The notes under the pieces are model-generated. The model ran no database searches. It saw only the letters and a list, made by a program, of their open reading frames with translations, and had not been told where the DNA came from. A DNA stretch of 64,000 nucleotides from assembly GCA_024679565.1 (NCBI GenBank), contig JAIBDD010000010.1, positions 30,072-94,071 of the forward strand, in the 5' to 3' direction. The translations under genes were made by a program, and so were the position numbers. Positions 1 to 9,132 of the stretch are shown one piece after another. Origin of the DNA: Bacteroidota bacterium. GTDB taxonomy: Bacteria > Bacteroidota > Bacteroidia > NS11-12g > UBA9320. Numbering within the stretch: position 1 is the stretch's first letter; every line of letters begins with the position of its first letter.

Positions 1-7
1 CTTACCC

Positions 8-1426
8 ATGAAAGGTAGTTTCAACCAGTTCGTAAAACCCTTTTTTAAAGACATCCGCTTTTGGCTGTTGTTGTTCTTTGTTGTCCGGTTGATAGGTATC
101 ACCAACCCGCCGCTGGAATCTGGGCATAACTGGCGACAGTCACTCACCAATATGGTGGCACGTAACTTTTATGAAGATAAAGCCGACATCCGCTACCCTA
201 CGATTGATATAGCAGGGGAGAAGTCAGGAATTATGACGTCAGAGTTTCCGGTATATAATTACCTGATCTATGGTGTGTCAAAGTTGTTTGGATTCAATCA
301 TTGGACCGGCCGTTGGGTCAATCTAATCGTTTCTACCATTGGGCTCTTTTATTTCCATCAGCTGATCATCAAACTGCTCAATAAAAATATTGCCTTTTAT
401 GCCACGCTAATCACCTTAACATCGCTCTGGTTTGCCTATAGCCGCAAAATCATGCCAGATACCTTTAGTGTGTCACTCGTTTTTGTAGGATTGTATGGGG
501 GACATGCTTACCTCAAGGAGGGTAAGTGGTTTCAGCTTGTACTGTTTTTTGTATTTACCACATTAGGCGTGCTTAGCAAAATACCGGCGCTCAGTTTATG
601 TGCAGGTTTGGTAATTGTGCCATGGATTACTTCAGTCAAACGTGCCCGAATCTTTCATGTGGCTTTTGCTGGATTAATTGGTTTATGCTTTGTGTGGCTA
701 TGGTACTTCTATTGGTTGCCGCACGTGTATGCTGCCTACGATTACCAATTGTTTTTCCCCAAAACCTTGCGCCAAGGTTTCCAAGAAATCAGCACGGTGT
801 TGCCCAATCTATTTGAAAAGTTTTATTTCTCGTCACTCAATTCCTTTGTTGCGTTTGGTTGCTTTTTGTTGGGTTTGTTCTATGTAGTCAAAGGTCGCAA
901 TCGGTTGTTACAATTGGCGTTAGTTTCAATAAGCGTCGTTTTTGTTTTTTTTATTTTAAAAACCGGCAGTGTGTTTCCAACACATAGTTATTACATCGTT
1001 CCGTTCGCACCTATTATGGCATTGGTTGCAGCGTGTTTTTTAGCAGAGCTGCCAAAAAATATTGGTTACGTTATACTTGGTGTTGTCGTTATTGAAGGTA
1101 TAGCCAACCAACAGCATGATTTTTTCTTACGTGATTCAGAATTGTATAAGCTCGAACTTGAGTCGACACTAGAAAATGTTGTACCCAACGATAATCTTGT
1201 AATTATAAATGGGGGCACAACACCACAAAACATGTATTTCGCTCACCGCAAGGGTTGGGCCATACGAAACTCGGAGGTGAATGTCAAGTTTGTTGATTCA
1301 TTGCATCAATTGGGAGCGGAGTATTTGATTATTGATAAACATCAAACTAACGTACGTGAATTACAGTATAAGGTGGTTTTGAGGTCGGAGCATTATTATG
1401 TTTATGGGTTGTCAATTGATAATTGA
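8..1426 (+). CDS. GT-C type membrane glycosyltransferase (GT39/ArnT-like)
   Basis: A 472-residue polytopic membrane protein that probably moves a sugar from a lipid carrier to an acceptor on the periplasmic side of the inner membrane. The first membrane segment is about residues 18-31. It is followed by a periplasmic loop with HNWRQ at 40-44 and EFPVYNY at 79-85, features of dolichyl-phosphate-mannose/ArnT-like GT-C proteins. About ten hydrophobic segments follow, then a soluble tail of about 100 residues. The acceptor cannot be told from sequence. The ATG lies only 7 bases from the window edge, so an upstream partner would be cut off. The last five residues (LSIDN) are encoded by a dispersed AT-rich repeat, suggesting the original 3' end was replaced. 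Confidence 0.75.
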   Translation: MKGSFNQFVKPFFKDIRFWLLLFFVVRLIGITNPPLESGHNWRQSLTNMVARNFYEDKADIRYPTIDIAGEKSGIMTSEFPVYNYLIYGVSKLFGFNHWTGRWVNLIVSTIGLFYFHQLIIKLLNKNIAFYATLITLTSLWFAYSRKIMPDTFSVSLVFVGLYGGHAYLKEGKWFQLVLFFVFTTLGVLSKIPALSLCAGLVIVPWITSVKRARIFHVAFAGLIGLCFVWLWYFYWLPHVYAAYDYQLFFPKTLRQGFQEISTVLPNLFEKFYFSSLNSFVAFGCFLLGLFYVVKGRNRLLQLALVSISVVFVFFILKTGSVFPTHSYYIVPFAPIMALVAACFLAELPKNIGYVILGVVVIEGIANQQHDFFLRDSELYKLELESTLENVVPNDNLVIINGGTTPQNMYFAHRKGWAIRNSEVNVKFVDSLHQLGAEYLIIDKHQTNVRELQYKVVLRSEHYYVYGLSIDN

Positions 1427-1747
1427 CAATTGAGAGTTGAGATGTGGGAATGTGATTTAAACCGCTTATCTGTCATTGAATAAGAGCGAGGCCTGCCAAA
1501 AATGGGGGGCGGCGATGGGTGGAGCGAAGGGAGTCATATTTTTGGGAAGACTTTTTGTTTAGTTTTTGGTCTCAAAAATGAAAATCGGTTATAGGCTGAT
1601 AAGCCTAAGCGAGTAAAAACTAAGTCATCCCGATAACAATCAGGAAAGCCAAGGTTAAAGGGGTGGCAACCCCTTATAGAAAAAATAAATATTTATTTAA
1701 AATATTTCTAATAAATTTTTACCTTTGCGACCCTTAAAAATAACACT
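1427..1747. other. non-coding stretch before tRNA-Leu
   Basis: I see no gene here. It opens with the AT-rich repeat (CAATTGATAATTGACAATTG type) that also forms the end of the preceding gene. It contains a small hairpin AGGCT-GATA-AGCCT near 1593-1606 and a stronger one at 1658-1675 (7-bp stem AAGGGGT/ACCCCTT, loop GGCA). Neither is followed by a U tract, so neither is a clear terminator. The last 30 bases hold the tRNA promoter. Confidence 0.5.
1720..1727 (+). promoter_or_regulatory. -7 box of the tRNA-Leu promoter
   Basis: TACCTTTG matches the Bacteroidota primary sigma consensus TAnnTTTG exactly. The expected start is about 1731-1734, some 14 bases before the mature tRNA. Confidence 0.7.
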
Positions 1748-1829
1748 GCGGGTGTGGTGAAATTGGTAGACACGCTAGACTTAGGATCTAGTGCTTAACC
1801 GCGTGAAGGTTCGAGTCCTTTCACCCGCA
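1748..1829 (+). tRNA. tRNA-Leu (anticodon UAG)
   Basis: The acceptor arm GCGGGTG (1748-1754) pairs with CACCCGC (1822-1828), and A1829 is the discriminator. The anticodon stem CTAGA/TCTAG encloses a 7-base loop with TAG at 1782-1784. The T-loop core GGTTCGAGTCC is present. The long variable arm of about 13 bases fits a class II leucine tRNA of 82 nt. CCA is not encoded. A run of seven T follows directly and may end transcription or pass into tig. Confidence 0.97.
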
Positions 1830-1873
1830 CTTTTTTTCTTAACACAACTCAACTTTAACTATTTCATTAAGAC

Positions 1874-3256
1874 GTGAACGTAACATTTGAAGAAAAAGAC
1901 GCTTTGAATGCGTTGCTAACGATTGAGCTAAATCCAGCGGATTATCAACCAAAAGTAGACGCAGAATTAAAGAAGTATCGCACCCGTGCAAACATTCCTG
2001 GTTTTAGACCTGGTAAAGCACCAATGGGCGTAATCAAAAAAATGGTTGGACCATCTATGCTTGTTGACGAAATCAACAAACTGGCTAGTGAGTCTTTGTT
2101 TAAACATCTTGAGGATAATAAGATTGACGTGTTAGGTCAGCCTTTGGCTTCTGATGACCAGAGCGATATGGACTTCGAAAATCCTAGTGACTTTACTTTT
2201 AAATTTGACCTAGGTTTAGCACCGAAGTTTGATTTAAACATCAGCGCAAAAGACAAGTTAAGCCGTTACCAAATTACTATTCCTGAAGACGAAGTAGAAA
2301 AGGAAGTGGACAACAACTTGCGTCGTTTTGGTAAAATGTTGGAAATCGACAAAACGGAAGGCGATCAAGATACGGTAAAAGGTATTTTAACTGAGCTCGA
2401 CAAAAAAGGTGAATCTTTTGAGGGAGGAGTAGCAGAAAAAGAATCTACGGTTTTATTAGAAATGGTAAAACACAAGCCAACGCAAAAGGCACTTATTGGT
2501 AAAAAAGTAGGTGATGTTGTTAACGTTGACATTTTTAAATTCTTTAACGATAACGAAAAAGTGTTGGCCAGCACGGTTGAACTTCCAGCAGAAGGCATAA
2601 AGGATTTAAATAAAGACTTCAAGTTAGAAATCACTGAAGTTAAAAGATTCGAAAAAGCGACCTTAGGTCAAGATCTATACGATCAGGTTTTAGGTAAAGA
2701 CACCGTTAAAACTGAAGACGAGTTTAAGGCCAAGTTGTCTGAAAACATCGAACAGTACTATAAATCTGAGGCAGAGAATCAGTTGGATCACTCTGTGTCA
2801 CATCTTATTTCTGACAAACATGAATCAATCAGCTTGCCAGACGCATTCTTGAAGCGTTGGTTGGTTAAAACATATCCAGACAATTACAATACGGAAAACA
2901 TTGACGAATTGTACGGTAAGGAGTCAGACCAATTACGTCGCCAGTTAATCATGGAGAAGGTAGTTGCTGAGTTTAAATTGGAAGTAACACAAGAAGACGT
3001 TAACCAAATTTCTGTAGGTTATACGGCTCAAATGTTACGTCAGTATGGTATGAACAATCCTGACTTGGAAACTATTCGATACTTCGAAGAGAAAAACAAG
3101 GAAGATAAAAACTACATGCGTAAGATTGGCGATATCGCTATCGACCGTAAAGTTACAGATCACGTAAAAACGATGATCACTGTTAAAGACAAAAAAATCG
3201 CGTTAGACGCTTTCTATAAAATGATTGAGAAACACAATCATGAACATAATCACTAG
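1874..3256 (+). CDS. tig: trigger factor
   Basis: Ribosome-associated folding chaperone of 460 residues. The N-terminal domain (about 1-120) carries the ribosome-docking signature GFRPGK at 43-48. The middle segment (about 150-250) sits where the FKBP-type prolyl isomerase lies but is divergent, as is usual in this phylum. The C-terminal arms fill about 260-450. It ends in a His/Asn-rich tail (HNHEHNH). The start is GTG at 1874, chosen because the conserved N-terminus MNVTFEEKD begins there and no ATG is nearby. It lies 44 bases after tRNA-Leu without a clear promoter of its own. clpP and clpX follow, the widely conserved tig-clpP-clpX order. Confidence 0.96.
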   Translation: MNVTFEEKDALNALLTIELNPADYQPKVDAELKKYRTRANIPGFRPGKAPMGVIKKMVGPSMLVDEINKLASESLFKHLEDNKIDVLGQPLASDDQSDMDFENPSDFTFKFDLGLAPKFDLNISAKDKLSRYQITIPEDEVEKEVDNNLRRFGKMLEIDKTEGDQDTVKGILTELDKKGESFEGGVAEKESTVLLEMVKHKPTQKALIGKKVGDVVNVDIFKFFNDNEKVLASTVELPAEGIKDLNKDFKLEITEVKRFEKATLGQDLYDQVLGKDTVKTEDEFKAKLSENIEQYYKSEAENQLDHSVSHLISDKHESISLPDAFLKRWLVKTYPDNYNTENIDELYGKESDQLRRQLIMEKVVAEFKLEVTQEDVNQISVGYTAQMLRQYGMNNPDLETIRYFEEKNKEDKNYMRKIGDIAIDRKVTDHVKTMITVKDKKIALDAFYKMIEKHNHEHNH

Positions 3257-3289
3257 GCATTTGTTTTTTATCTAAAACAACGCCTTTTT
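3255..3289 (+). terminator. imperfect intrinsic terminator of tig
   Basis: AGGCATTTGTTTT pairs, with one bulge, with AAAACAACGCCT around a TTATCT loop, followed by TTTTT. The stem starts inside the tig stop codon. Confidence 0.6.
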
Positions 3290-3387
3290 GTAGACTGTTC
3301 AGTTGACCATCAATTGTCTATTTTTTCAGATAAGCGCACTGTGCTTTAATGAAAAAAAATACGTTGTTTTGGTAAAAATTATATACT

Positions 3388-4077
3388 ATGGATTACGGTA
3401 AAGAGTTTAAAAAATACGCTACACAACATATGGGGATGAATAGCATGCATGTAGATCACTACATCGAAAGCAGCATGCAACCAATTGGTTTAACCCCAAA
3501 TATTATTGAAGAACGACAACTAAATGTTGCTTCAATGGATATCTTCTCTCGATTAATGATGGATCGCATCATCTTTTTAGGTGTTCCTATCAACGATCAA
3601 GTTGCCAATATCATTATGGGTCAATTGTTGTTCTTAGATTCAACAGATCCTAACAGAGATATTCAGATTTACATTAATAGCCCAGGTGGTTCTGTATACG
3701 CAGGTTTAGGTATTTATGATACCATGCAGTACATCAATTCTGATGTAGCGACAATATGTACAGGTATCGCTGCAAGTATGGCTGCCGTATTATTATGTGC
3801 AGGCACAACAGGTAAGCGTACAGCGCTGAAGCATTCACGTACTATGATTCACCAGCCTTTGGGTGGTGCACAAGGTCAGGCAACTGATATGGAGATAACA
3901 GTGAATGAAATCAAGAAGCTGAAGAAAGAGTTATACGACATCATTGCACATCACAGTGGTCAAACGTTCAAGAAAGTATCTGCAGATTCTGACAGAGATT
4001 ACTGGATGACTTCCGACGAAGCAAAGAAATATGGTATGGTTGACGACATACTGATGCGCGCAAAACCTAAATCATAA
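3388..4077 (+). CDS. clpP: ATP-dependent Clp protease proteolytic subunit
   Basis: Serine peptidase that forms the double-heptamer chamber degrading substrates unfolded by ClpX. It has 229 residues, with an N-terminal extension of about 30 residues compared with E. coli. The catalytic triad is visible: Ser130 in AASMAA, His155 in MIHQPLGG and Asp204 in SDRDYW. The oligomer-facing INSPGGSV motif lies at 96-103. clpX starts 5 bases after its stop, so the two are co-transcribed. Its separation from tig by a terminator implies its own promoter in the 130-base gap, but I could not identify a good -7 box. Confidence 0.97.
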   Translation: MDYGKEFKKYATQHMGMNSMHVDHYIESSMQPIGLTPNIIEERQLNVASMDIFSRLMMDRIIFLGVPINDQVANIIMGQLLFLDSTDPNRDIQIYINSPGGSVYAGLGIYDTMQYINSDVATICTGIAASMAAVLLCAGTTGKRTALKHSRTMIHQPLGGAQGQATDMEITVNEIKKLKKELYDIIAHHSGQTFKKVSADSDRDYWMTSDEAKKYGMVDDILMRAKPKS

Positions 4078-4082
4078 GTAAA

Positions 4083-5321
4083 ATGAGCAAAGACGATATC
4101 ATTTGTTCGTTTTGTGGTAGAAAAAGCGGAGAGGTTGGCCTCTTGGTTTCTGGTATCGATGCACACATTTGTAATGAGTGCATCGAGCAAGGCCATCGTA
4201 TTTTAGGCGAGGAAGAATCTCACAAAAAGAAGATTGGCGAGAAGAGCGGATTTAAAGTTGACCTTCTCAAACCAAAAGAAATTACCACCCATCTTAACGA
4301 GTATGTAATCGGTCAAGACGATGCAAAAAAAGTGTTGTCTGTAGCGGTGTATAACCATTACAAAAGACTGATGGCAACAAAAAAGAACGATCAAGATGAT
4401 GTAGACATCGAAAAGTCGAACATCTTGATGGTTGGGCAAACTGGTACTGGTAAAACATTGATTGCTAAAACCTTAGCACGAGTTTTGAAGGTTCCTTTTT
4501 GTATTGCCGATGCAACCGTTCTAACAGAAGCAGGTTATGTGGGTGAAGACGTAGAGAGCATTATTACACGGCTTCTTCAAGCTTCAGATTATGATGTGGA
4601 AGCTGCGGAGCGTGGCATCGTATATATCGATGAAATGGATAAAATCACCCGTAAAAGTGATAACCCAAGCATCACACGTGATGTAAGTGGTGAAGGCGTT
4701 CAGCAAGGTTTGTTGAAGTTGTTGGAAGGTACCATAACCAATGTGCCGCCACAAGGTGGACGTAAACACCCAGACCAAAAATACATTGCCGTAGATACAC
4801 GCAATATTTTGTTTATCTGTGGAGGTGCTTTTGAGGGTATTGAATCAATTATTCAAAGACGTGTGGCTACTTCTAAAGTTGGCTTTAAGAAAAAATCGGA
4901 GCAGTTGGTTACCAACGATCGTGATCATATATTACAATTCTTGTCACCTTTTGATTTACGAAGTTTTGGTTTAATTCCTGAAATTATTGGAAGACTTCCG
5001 GTACTCACCAATTTAGAGGCGTTGGATAGAGATGCATTGTTGCAGATTTTGACAAAGCCTAAAAATGCGTTGGTGAAGCAGTATCAACGTTTGTTTGAGC
5101 TTGAAGGTAAAACCTTAGAAATGGGTGAAGACGTGCTTGATTATATCGTAGACAAAGCATTGCAATACAAGTTGGGTGCAAGAGGGCTGCGTTCTATGTG
5201 CGAAGCACTTTTGCTAGACTACATGTATGAGTCACCTTCGGATGAGTCAACCAAGGTCATTAAGGTGTCGCTAAAGGATGCTGAAACCAAACTAAATAAG
5301 TTTCAACAACAGGCGGCCTAG
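4083..5321 (+). CDS. clpX: Clp protease ATP-binding subunit ClpX
   Basis: AAA+ unfoldase that recognises tagged proteins and threads them into ClpP. It has 412 residues. The N-terminal zinc-binding domain has Cys8, Cys11, Cys30 and Cys33. Walker A is GQTGTGKT at 118-125, the pore-1 loop is GYVGED at 151-156, and Walker B is IVYIDEMD at 179-186. The sensor regions and C-terminal small domain are complete. It is the second gene of the clpP-clpX operon, 5 bases apart. After the stop there are about 140 non-coding bases of AT-rich repeated text (TTATTCAGTAATTCTGTTATTC) and no obvious terminator. Confidence 0.97.
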   Translation: MSKDDIICSFCGRKSGEVGLLVSGIDAHICNECIEQGHRILGEEESHKKKIGEKSGFKVDLLKPKEITTHLNEYVIGQDDAKKVLSVAVYNHYKRLMATKKNDQDDVDIEKSNILMVGQTGTGKTLIAKTLARVLKVPFCIADATVLTEAGYVGEDVESIITRLLQASDYDVEAAERGIVYIDEMDKITRKSDNPSITRDVSGEGVQQGLLKLLEGTITNVPPQGGRKHPDQKYIAVDTRNILFICGGAFEGIESIIQRRVATSKVGFKKKSEQLVTNDRDHILQFLSPFDLRSFGLIPEIIGRLPVLTNLEALDRDALLQILTKPKNALVKQYQRLFELEGKTLEMGEDVLDYIVDKALQYKLGARGLRSMCEALLLDYMYESPSDESTKVIKVSLKDAETKLNKFQQQAA

Positions 5322-5464
5322 TTTTCTAGGAAAATAGAAAACAGATAAGAGAGAATAGACTTGAATAAGTCGAAGTCGTACAACTCATTTATTCTATTAT
5401 TCAGTAATTCTGTTATTCAAAAATTAATTGCGTAGTTCGGGTACAAAGACTTTCTTTGACCTAG

Positions 5465-6820
5465 ATGATAGTTAAAAACGATTCCAAAATTATAAATGGT
5501 TGGACTTTTTATGATTGGGCAAATTCGGTCTACAATTTAGTCATTACTTCCGTTGTATTTCCAAAGTTCTTCTTGGCTCAAACGGAGTCATTGCCAGGTT
5601 TACCAGCTAATACAGTCGAGTTTTTTGGAAGAGAATTTAATAACGTTGAGCTGTACTCATACGTTTTTTCAGTTTCGTTCATTGTCGTTTCGTTTCTTGT
5701 CCCGCTGCTAAGTGGTATTGCCGATTACTTGGGGAATAAGAAAAGGTTTATGCAGTTCTTCTGCTATTTGGGAGCATTGTCGTGTATTTCCATGTTCTTT
5801 TTCGACGTTAACCACCTTGAAATAAGTATGTTATCTCCGTTCTTTGCCAGCATCGGTTTCTGGGGAAGCTTGGTGTTTTATAATTCTTATTTACCCGAAA
5901 TCGCTACACCAGATCAGCACGATAGAATTAGTGCGAAAGGGTTTTCGTTAGGATATGTCGGAAGTATTCTGTTGCTCATATCCATCATTGTAGCACTCAA
6001 GATATTCCCTGAAGATGGTGGTCGCGTTACCCGATTAGGCTTTATTGCTGTTGGTTTGTGGTGGGCTGGTTTTGCACAATTCACCTACCTGAGATTACCA
6101 AATAACGTATACGACAAAAAGCCAGACAAAGAAAAAGGGTATATCTACAAAGGTTTCCGAGAGTTACAAAAGGTGTGGAACCAATTGACAGAACAGCCTC
6201 AATTAAAACGATTCTTATTTTCGTTTTTCATCTACAACATGGGGGTTCAAACCATCATGCTCTTAGCCGTGGTCTTTGCCGACACAGAGATCAATTGGCC
6301 AATTGATGAGGCGACTGGAGAACCTGATAAAACAGGTTTGATCGTGAGTATTATTCTGATTCAACTTGTTGCGGTTCTGGGAGCACTCGTCATGTCGCGA
6401 TTGTCTAAGAAAATTGGAAACATCGCTGTAATTAAGATATCCGTAGTGTTTTGGTTCCTAATTTGCGTGAGGGCCTACTTCATAACTGAACCGGGTCAGT
6501 TTTATGTGCTAGCTGCTGGAGTAGGATTTGTAATGGGCGGAATACAATCAATGAGTAGATCTACATATTCAAAGATGCTACCTGAAACAACAGACCATGC
6601 TTCATACTTCAGTTTTTACGATGTATTAGAAAAGATAGGCTTAATCATTGGGCCTTTTCTATTTGGTTTTGCAAACGGCCACTTAGGAGGTATGCGTAAC
6701 GCAATAATTATTTTAGGTACCATATTTATACTTGGTTTCATAAGTCTGTTTTGGGTGAAATCGGTTAAACCCAAGTCGTTTGACGGAATGAAGGCCATAT
6801 CTGACACTAACTTGGTTTAA
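5465..6820 (+). CDS. UMF1/Atg22-type MFS transporter
   Basis: A 451-residue inner-membrane carrier of the major facilitator superfamily. The N-terminal signature FYDWANSVYN (about 16-25) is typical of the UMF1 family, which is related to the yeast vacuolar amino-acid effluxer Atg22. About 12 hydrophobic segments are spread over the whole length, with a cytoplasmic loop near 215-240. The substrate is unknown. A near-consensus -7 box TTTCTTTG (5451-5458) ends 6 bases before the ATG, so the transcript may be almost leaderless. rsmE starts 6 bases after the stop and is likely in the same operon. Confidence 0.85.
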   Translation: MIVKNDSKIINGWTFYDWANSVYNLVITSVVFPKFFLAQTESLPGLPANTVEFFGREFNNVELYSYVFSVSFIVVSFLVPLLSGIADYLGNKKRFMQFFCYLGALSCISMFFFDVNHLEISMLSPFFASIGFWGSLVFYNSYLPEIATPDQHDRISAKGFSLGYVGSILLLISIIVALKIFPEDGGRVTRLGFIAVGLWWAGFAQFTYLRLPNNVYDKKPDKEKGYIYKGFRELQKVWNQLTEQPQLKRFLFSFFIYNMGVQTIMLLAVVFADTEINWPIDEATGEPDKTGLIVSIILIQLVAVLGALVMSRLSKKIGNIAVIKISVVFWFLICVRAYFITEPGQFYVLAAGVGFVMGGIQSMSRSTYSKMLPETTDHASYFSFYDVLEKIGLIIGPFLFGFANGHLGGMRNAIIILGTIFILGFISLFWVKSVKPKSFDGMKAISDTNLV

Positions 6821-6826
6821 ACACCT

Positions 6827-7528
6827 ATGCACCATTTCTATAGTCAAAATATCACGAATGCAGTCGTAGAGCTTAGCGAAGAGGAGAGTCGCCATTGCAC
6901 TATAGTAATGCGCCTATCTGTGGGTGACGAAATACTTGTGTTTGATGGCGTTGGTAAAAAGTTGAAGTGTCGTATCACCGAAGCTAAAAAGCATGTTGTT
7001 GCCGAGGTAATTGAAGTGGAGGAAGAGGAATCCTCAGCGAAAATGGCACTTACCTTGGCTGTTAGTCCTACCAAAAGTGCTGATCGTATGGAATGGATGG
7101 TAGAGAAGCTAGTAGAAATTGGTGTATCGCACATTGTGTTTATCAAAACTGAAAAAGGAGAACGTTCTAGACTCAACGAAAAACGACTTTGGAAAAAAGC
7201 CGTTTCGGCTATGAAGCAGTCTGGAAACCTTTGGTTGCCAAAAATAGAAACTGAAGTAAAGTTTAAAGACTTTTTAGAAACTGACCAATCAAGTCAGAAA
7301 TTTATAGCACACTGCTTCGATAAATCGAAGACGATATTAGATGCCAAAGCCACTCATCCTTCTGTGACCATTTGTATAGGCCCGGAAGGAGATTTTTCCG
7401 AATCAGAAGTTAGTGCCGCAGAAGCAGCAAATTTTGTCCCATTATCCTTAGGTTTGCCAAGATATAGGACTGAAACAGCTGCTGTTGTTGCAGGTACTTT
7501 ATTCAACCACTTTTACGTTACCCTATAG
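6827..7528 (+). CDS. rsmE: 16S rRNA m3U1498 methyltransferase
   Basis: SPOUT-class enzyme that N3-methylates U1498 of 16S rRNA using SAM. It has 233 residues: a PUA-like N-terminal domain (about 1-70), then the knotted SPOUT domain. The SAM-binding knot motifs IGPEGDFSESE (about 184-194) and LGLPRYRTETA (about 209-219) are both present. The gene sits 6 bases after the UMF1 transporter and 4 bases before a DUF4159 gene, so it is in the middle of a short operon. Confidence 0.93.
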   Translation: MHHFYSQNITNAVVELSEEESRHCTIVMRLSVGDEILVFDGVGKKLKCRITEAKKHVVAEVIEVEEEESSAKMALTLAVSPTKSADRMEWMVEKLVEIGVSHIVFIKTEKGERSRLNEKRLWKKAVSAMKQSGNLWLPKIETEVKFKDFLETDQSSQKFIAHCFDKSKTILDAKATHPSVTICIGPEGDFSESEVSAAEAANFVPLSLGLPRYRTETAAVVAGTLFNHFYVTL

Positions 7529-7532
7529 TTGT

Positions 7533-8192
7533 ATGAAATATAGAATTTTCATTGTTGGATGTTTGATTTTGTTTGGGAGTAGCTCATTTACCAAACGACA
7601 TTCATTTCAAATTGCTAAGGTAAAATATAGTGGTGGGGGAGACTGGTATGCGAATCGGACTGCGTTGCCCAACCTTATTCAATTTTGCAACAACTATTTA
7701 GCCACTAACATCGACCCACAAGACCAAGTGGTTGAACTGTCGAGTACAGATATTTACAACTATCCATTTATATACCTGACAGGCCATGGTAACGTGGTTT
7801 TCTCAGATAAAGACGTTGATAATTTGCGCAGTTATCTTGAGGCTGGAGGATTTTTACATATCGACGATAATTATGGATTAGAGAAGTACATCAGACCACA
7901 AATGAAGAAGGTTTTTCCTGAACTCGATTTTGTGGAACTTCCTTTTACCCACGACATTTATAAAAAGAAATACGAGTTCCCTAATGGCTTACCTAAAATC
8001 CACGAACATGATGGGGAATCACCCAAAGGGTATGGATTATTGTACAAAGGAAGACTGGTATGTTTTTTCGATGTAGAATGTGATTTGGGAAATGGTTGGG
8101 AAGACGCGGGTGTATACAACGATTCGGAAGAAACGCGTCAAAAAGCGTTGAAAATGGGTGCCAACTTGGTGCAGTATGCCCTAACTCACTAA
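7533..8192 (+). CDS. exported DUF4159 protein
   Basis: A 219-residue protein starting at the ATG at 7533. A signal peptide covers about residues 1-20 (MKYRIFIVGCLILFGSSSFT). The mature part is a single DUF4159 domain, recognised from GGGDWYANRTALPNL, YLTGHG and the LEAGGFLHIDDNYG segment. This fold resembles the class I glutamine-amidotransferase-like domain, but no catalytic triad is evident. The function is unknown. It begins 4 bases after rsmE and is followed after 3 bases by the lipid kinase gene, so the three are transcriptionally linked. I prefer this start over one 48 bases upstream, which would overlap rsmE and hide the signal peptide. Confidence 0.85.
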   Translation: MKYRIFIVGCLILFGSSSFTKRHSFQIAKVKYSGGGDWYANRTALPNLIQFCNNYLATNIDPQDQVVELSSTDIYNYPFIYLTGHGNVVFSDKDVDNLRSYLEAGGFLHIDDNYGLEKYIRPQMKKVFPELDFVELPFTHDIYKKKYEFPNGLPKIHEHDGESPKGYGLLYKGRLVCFFDVECDLGNGWEDAGVYNDSEETRQKALKMGANLVQYALTH

Positions 8193-8195
8193 GTA

Positions 8196-9068
8196 ATGGC
8201 AGGCAAGAAACCTCTTCTGTTTGTTGTTAATCCAATTTCTGGTGGTAAATCTAAACAGCGTGTTCCAGCGCTAATCAAAAAATATCTTAACCATGCCATC
8301 TATTCGCATGAAGTATATACCTGGGAGATTATTGACGATTTACCCAATGCCATTCAAGTCTTTAAAGATAATAATGGCTATGCCGTTGTGGCGATAGGTG
8401 GAGATGGAACCATTAATGCCGTTGCTTCTTGTCTTATAGATTCCGGAGTTAAAATGGCAATAATTCCACAGGGGAGTGGAAATGGATTTGCAAGAGAATT
8501 CAAAATTTCGACAAAGATAGAGACAGCTTTGCGTCAACTCAATACGGCAACGGAGCACGCGATAGATGTTGGCAAAATGAATGGGAAAGTATTCGTAAAC
8601 GTGGCAGGCTGGGGCTTTGATGCCAAAGTGAGTCATTCTTTTGCTCAGCTCAGTAAACGTGGGTTGAAGTCGTACGCCCGAGCTATAATGAAAGATTTTG
8701 GTGGCGCAGAAAACTTGCATTTTGAGGTAAAAACGGAAGAAGGGTCTTTTGAATCTGACGGCTTTTTGTTAAGTATTGCCAATGGACGGCAATGGGGGAA
8801 TAATTTCTATGTAGCGCCAAAAGCGTCATTCTCAGACGGCATATTGGATTTGGTTTTTTTGCAAAAGCCCAAAGTCTATCAAGCGCCTTATTTAGCTCTT
8901 TGTTTGTTTATGAAGTGGGATAACGTTCTGATAACTAGGCGTCAAATAAGAAAAGCATCAATTCGGCTTAATCGAATGATTTACACGCATTTAGATGGAG
9001 AGCCAAGCGAAAAAGTGGATCAAGTGTCGGTAGAAGTTTTACCTAATGCTTTGAAAGTACTCGCTTAA
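8196..9068 (+). CDS. diacylglycerol kinase-family lipid kinase (YegS/DgkB-like)
   Basis: A soluble 290-residue enzyme of the DAGK catalytic family that phosphorylates a lipid hydroxyl with ATP. The nucleotide-binding loop GGDGT is at 68-72, with VNPISGGK at 11-18 and PQGSGNGFARE near 91-101. The C-terminal half is the usual beta-sandwich. The lipid substrate (diacylglycerol, sphingoid base or other) cannot be assigned; sphingolipid-producing Bacteroidota have such kinases. It is the last gene of the UMF1-rsmE-DUF4159 group and is convergent with menB. Confidence 0.88.
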   Translation: MAGKKPLLFVVNPISGGKSKQRVPALIKKYLNHAIYSHEVYTWEIIDDLPNAIQVFKDNNGYAVVAIGGDGTINAVASCLIDSGVKMAIIPQGSGNGFAREFKISTKIETALRQLNTATEHAIDVGKMNGKVFVNVAGWGFDAKVSHSFAQLSKRGLKSYARAIMKDFGGAENLHFEVKTEEGSFESDGFLLSIANGRQWGNNFYVAPKASFSDGILDLVFLQKPKVYQAPYLALCLFMKWDNVLITRRQIRKASIRLNRMIYTHLDGEPSEKVDQVSVEVLPNALKVLA

Positions 9069-9132
9069 CAAAGCGGTAACCAATAGGACGAATGTCAATT
9101 GTTTCATGCAAACAATCAGACATTCAAAATCA

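Noticed and set aside
1658..1675. Hairpin before tRNA-Leu as a terminator or riboswitch
   Set aside because: No U tract on either strand and no conserved riboswitch features.
7080..7100. TGGCAC-N5-TTGG inside rsmE
   Set aside because: Lies in conserved coding sequence without flanking enhancer or bend site; expected by chance.
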